From JANPEF01 sp046596055 (GTDB lineage: Bacteria; Eisenbacteria; RBG-16-71-46; DASYSL01), in NCBI GenBank assembly GCA_046596055.1, contig JBKJNH010000147.1, forward strand, positions 1-24,288: DNA of 24,288 nucleotides, read 5' to 3'. Made by a program: the position numbers and the translations under genes. This document shows, piece by piece, positions 24,161-24,288 of this stretch (positions are counted from its first letter, which is position 1; every line of letters starts with the position of its first letter). Below the pieces are notes generated by a model, which saw nothing but the letters and a program-made list of their open reading frames with translations, searched no databases and had not been told where the DNA came from.

Positions 24161-24288
24161 GGCGCAGGACTACAGGCCTGATCCTCGCCGGTGCGGCATT
24201 GCTCCAAACGCTCACGCCCGCCACCGGTTCGGCCGACATCACCCCGCCACCCCGCCTCACGCCTGTATGGGGGACACCAGGACCCGCG
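24157..24288 (+). CDS. start of a secreted protein gene, cut by window edge
   Basis: A GTG at 24157 opens 44 codons to the window edge. The product starts with RRRTTG, a hydrophobic stretch (LILAGAALLQTL) and a likely cleavage region TGSADI, all typical of a signal peptide, followed by a Pro-rich segment. A run of G residues 5-10 nt upstream may act as a ribosome-binding site, and the GTG overlaps the preceding stop (GTGA). The function cannot be told from the visible part. Confidence 0.55.
   Translation, partial: MRRRTTGLILAGAALLQTLTPATGSADITPPPRLTPVWGTPGPA

Overview
The window is a GC-rich stretch (roughly two-thirds G+C by eye) of a bacterial chromosome with a Gram-negative envelope. It has a TonB-dependent receptor, lipoproteins with clear lipoboxes, a LysM protein and secreted proteins, one of which ends in a FlgD/type-IX-like C-terminal domain. 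Together with the large secreted proteins and the receptor's carboxypeptidase-regulatory-like N-terminus, this suggests a high-GC lineage of the FCB group or a neighbour (for example Candidatus Eisenbacteria or Gemmatimonadota-like). No rRNA or other marker gene is present, so that placement is inference.

Layout. (1) 1-8133, minus strand: a carbohydrate-response cluster. A secreted protein (7348-8133) is followed by a strong hairpin and then by a tightly packed operon of LacI-family regulator, CBM9-type secreted protein, TonB-dependent receptor and a large secreted protein cut by the window edge. The operon junctions are 4-bp stop/start overlaps. A LacI-type palindrome covers the -10 of the promoter in front of the secreted protein gene. 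(2) 8510-8755, plus: an 81-residue three-helix membrane protein. (3) 8769-12095, minus: ECF sigma factor, membrane-anchored regulator (anti-sigma-like), ABC ATPase and ABC permease in one operon. (4) 12291-16235, minus: a ThrE-family exporter and a large protein built like a hybrid histidine kinase whose phosphotransfer histidines are both replaced. (5) 16471-19309, plus: a fasciclin lipoprotein, an ANKH/MATE-like membrane protein with an unresolved N-terminus, a LysM protein and a small lipoprotein, closed by a good bidirectional terminator. (6) 19417-20802, minus: a secreted thioredoxin-fold protein interrupted by one in-frame TGA exactly at the first cysteine of its CxxC motif (a candidate selenoprotein). 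(7) 20880-23866, plus: formate-tetrahydrofolate ligase overlapping a MATE exporter. (8) 23870-24288, plus: a good promoter, a structured stretch with a possible gene remnant, and the start of a secreted protein gene that runs off the window.

The two most unusual objects are the TGA-containing thioredoxin gene at 19417-20802 and the catalytically stripped hybrid kinase at 13656-16235. The third point of interest is regulatory: a near-perfect LacI operator over a promoter, linking the local LacI protein to a secreted product. Several genes here lack a Shine-Dalgarno sequence and have a -10-like hexamer 6-7 nt before the start codon, which suggests leaderless mRNAs.
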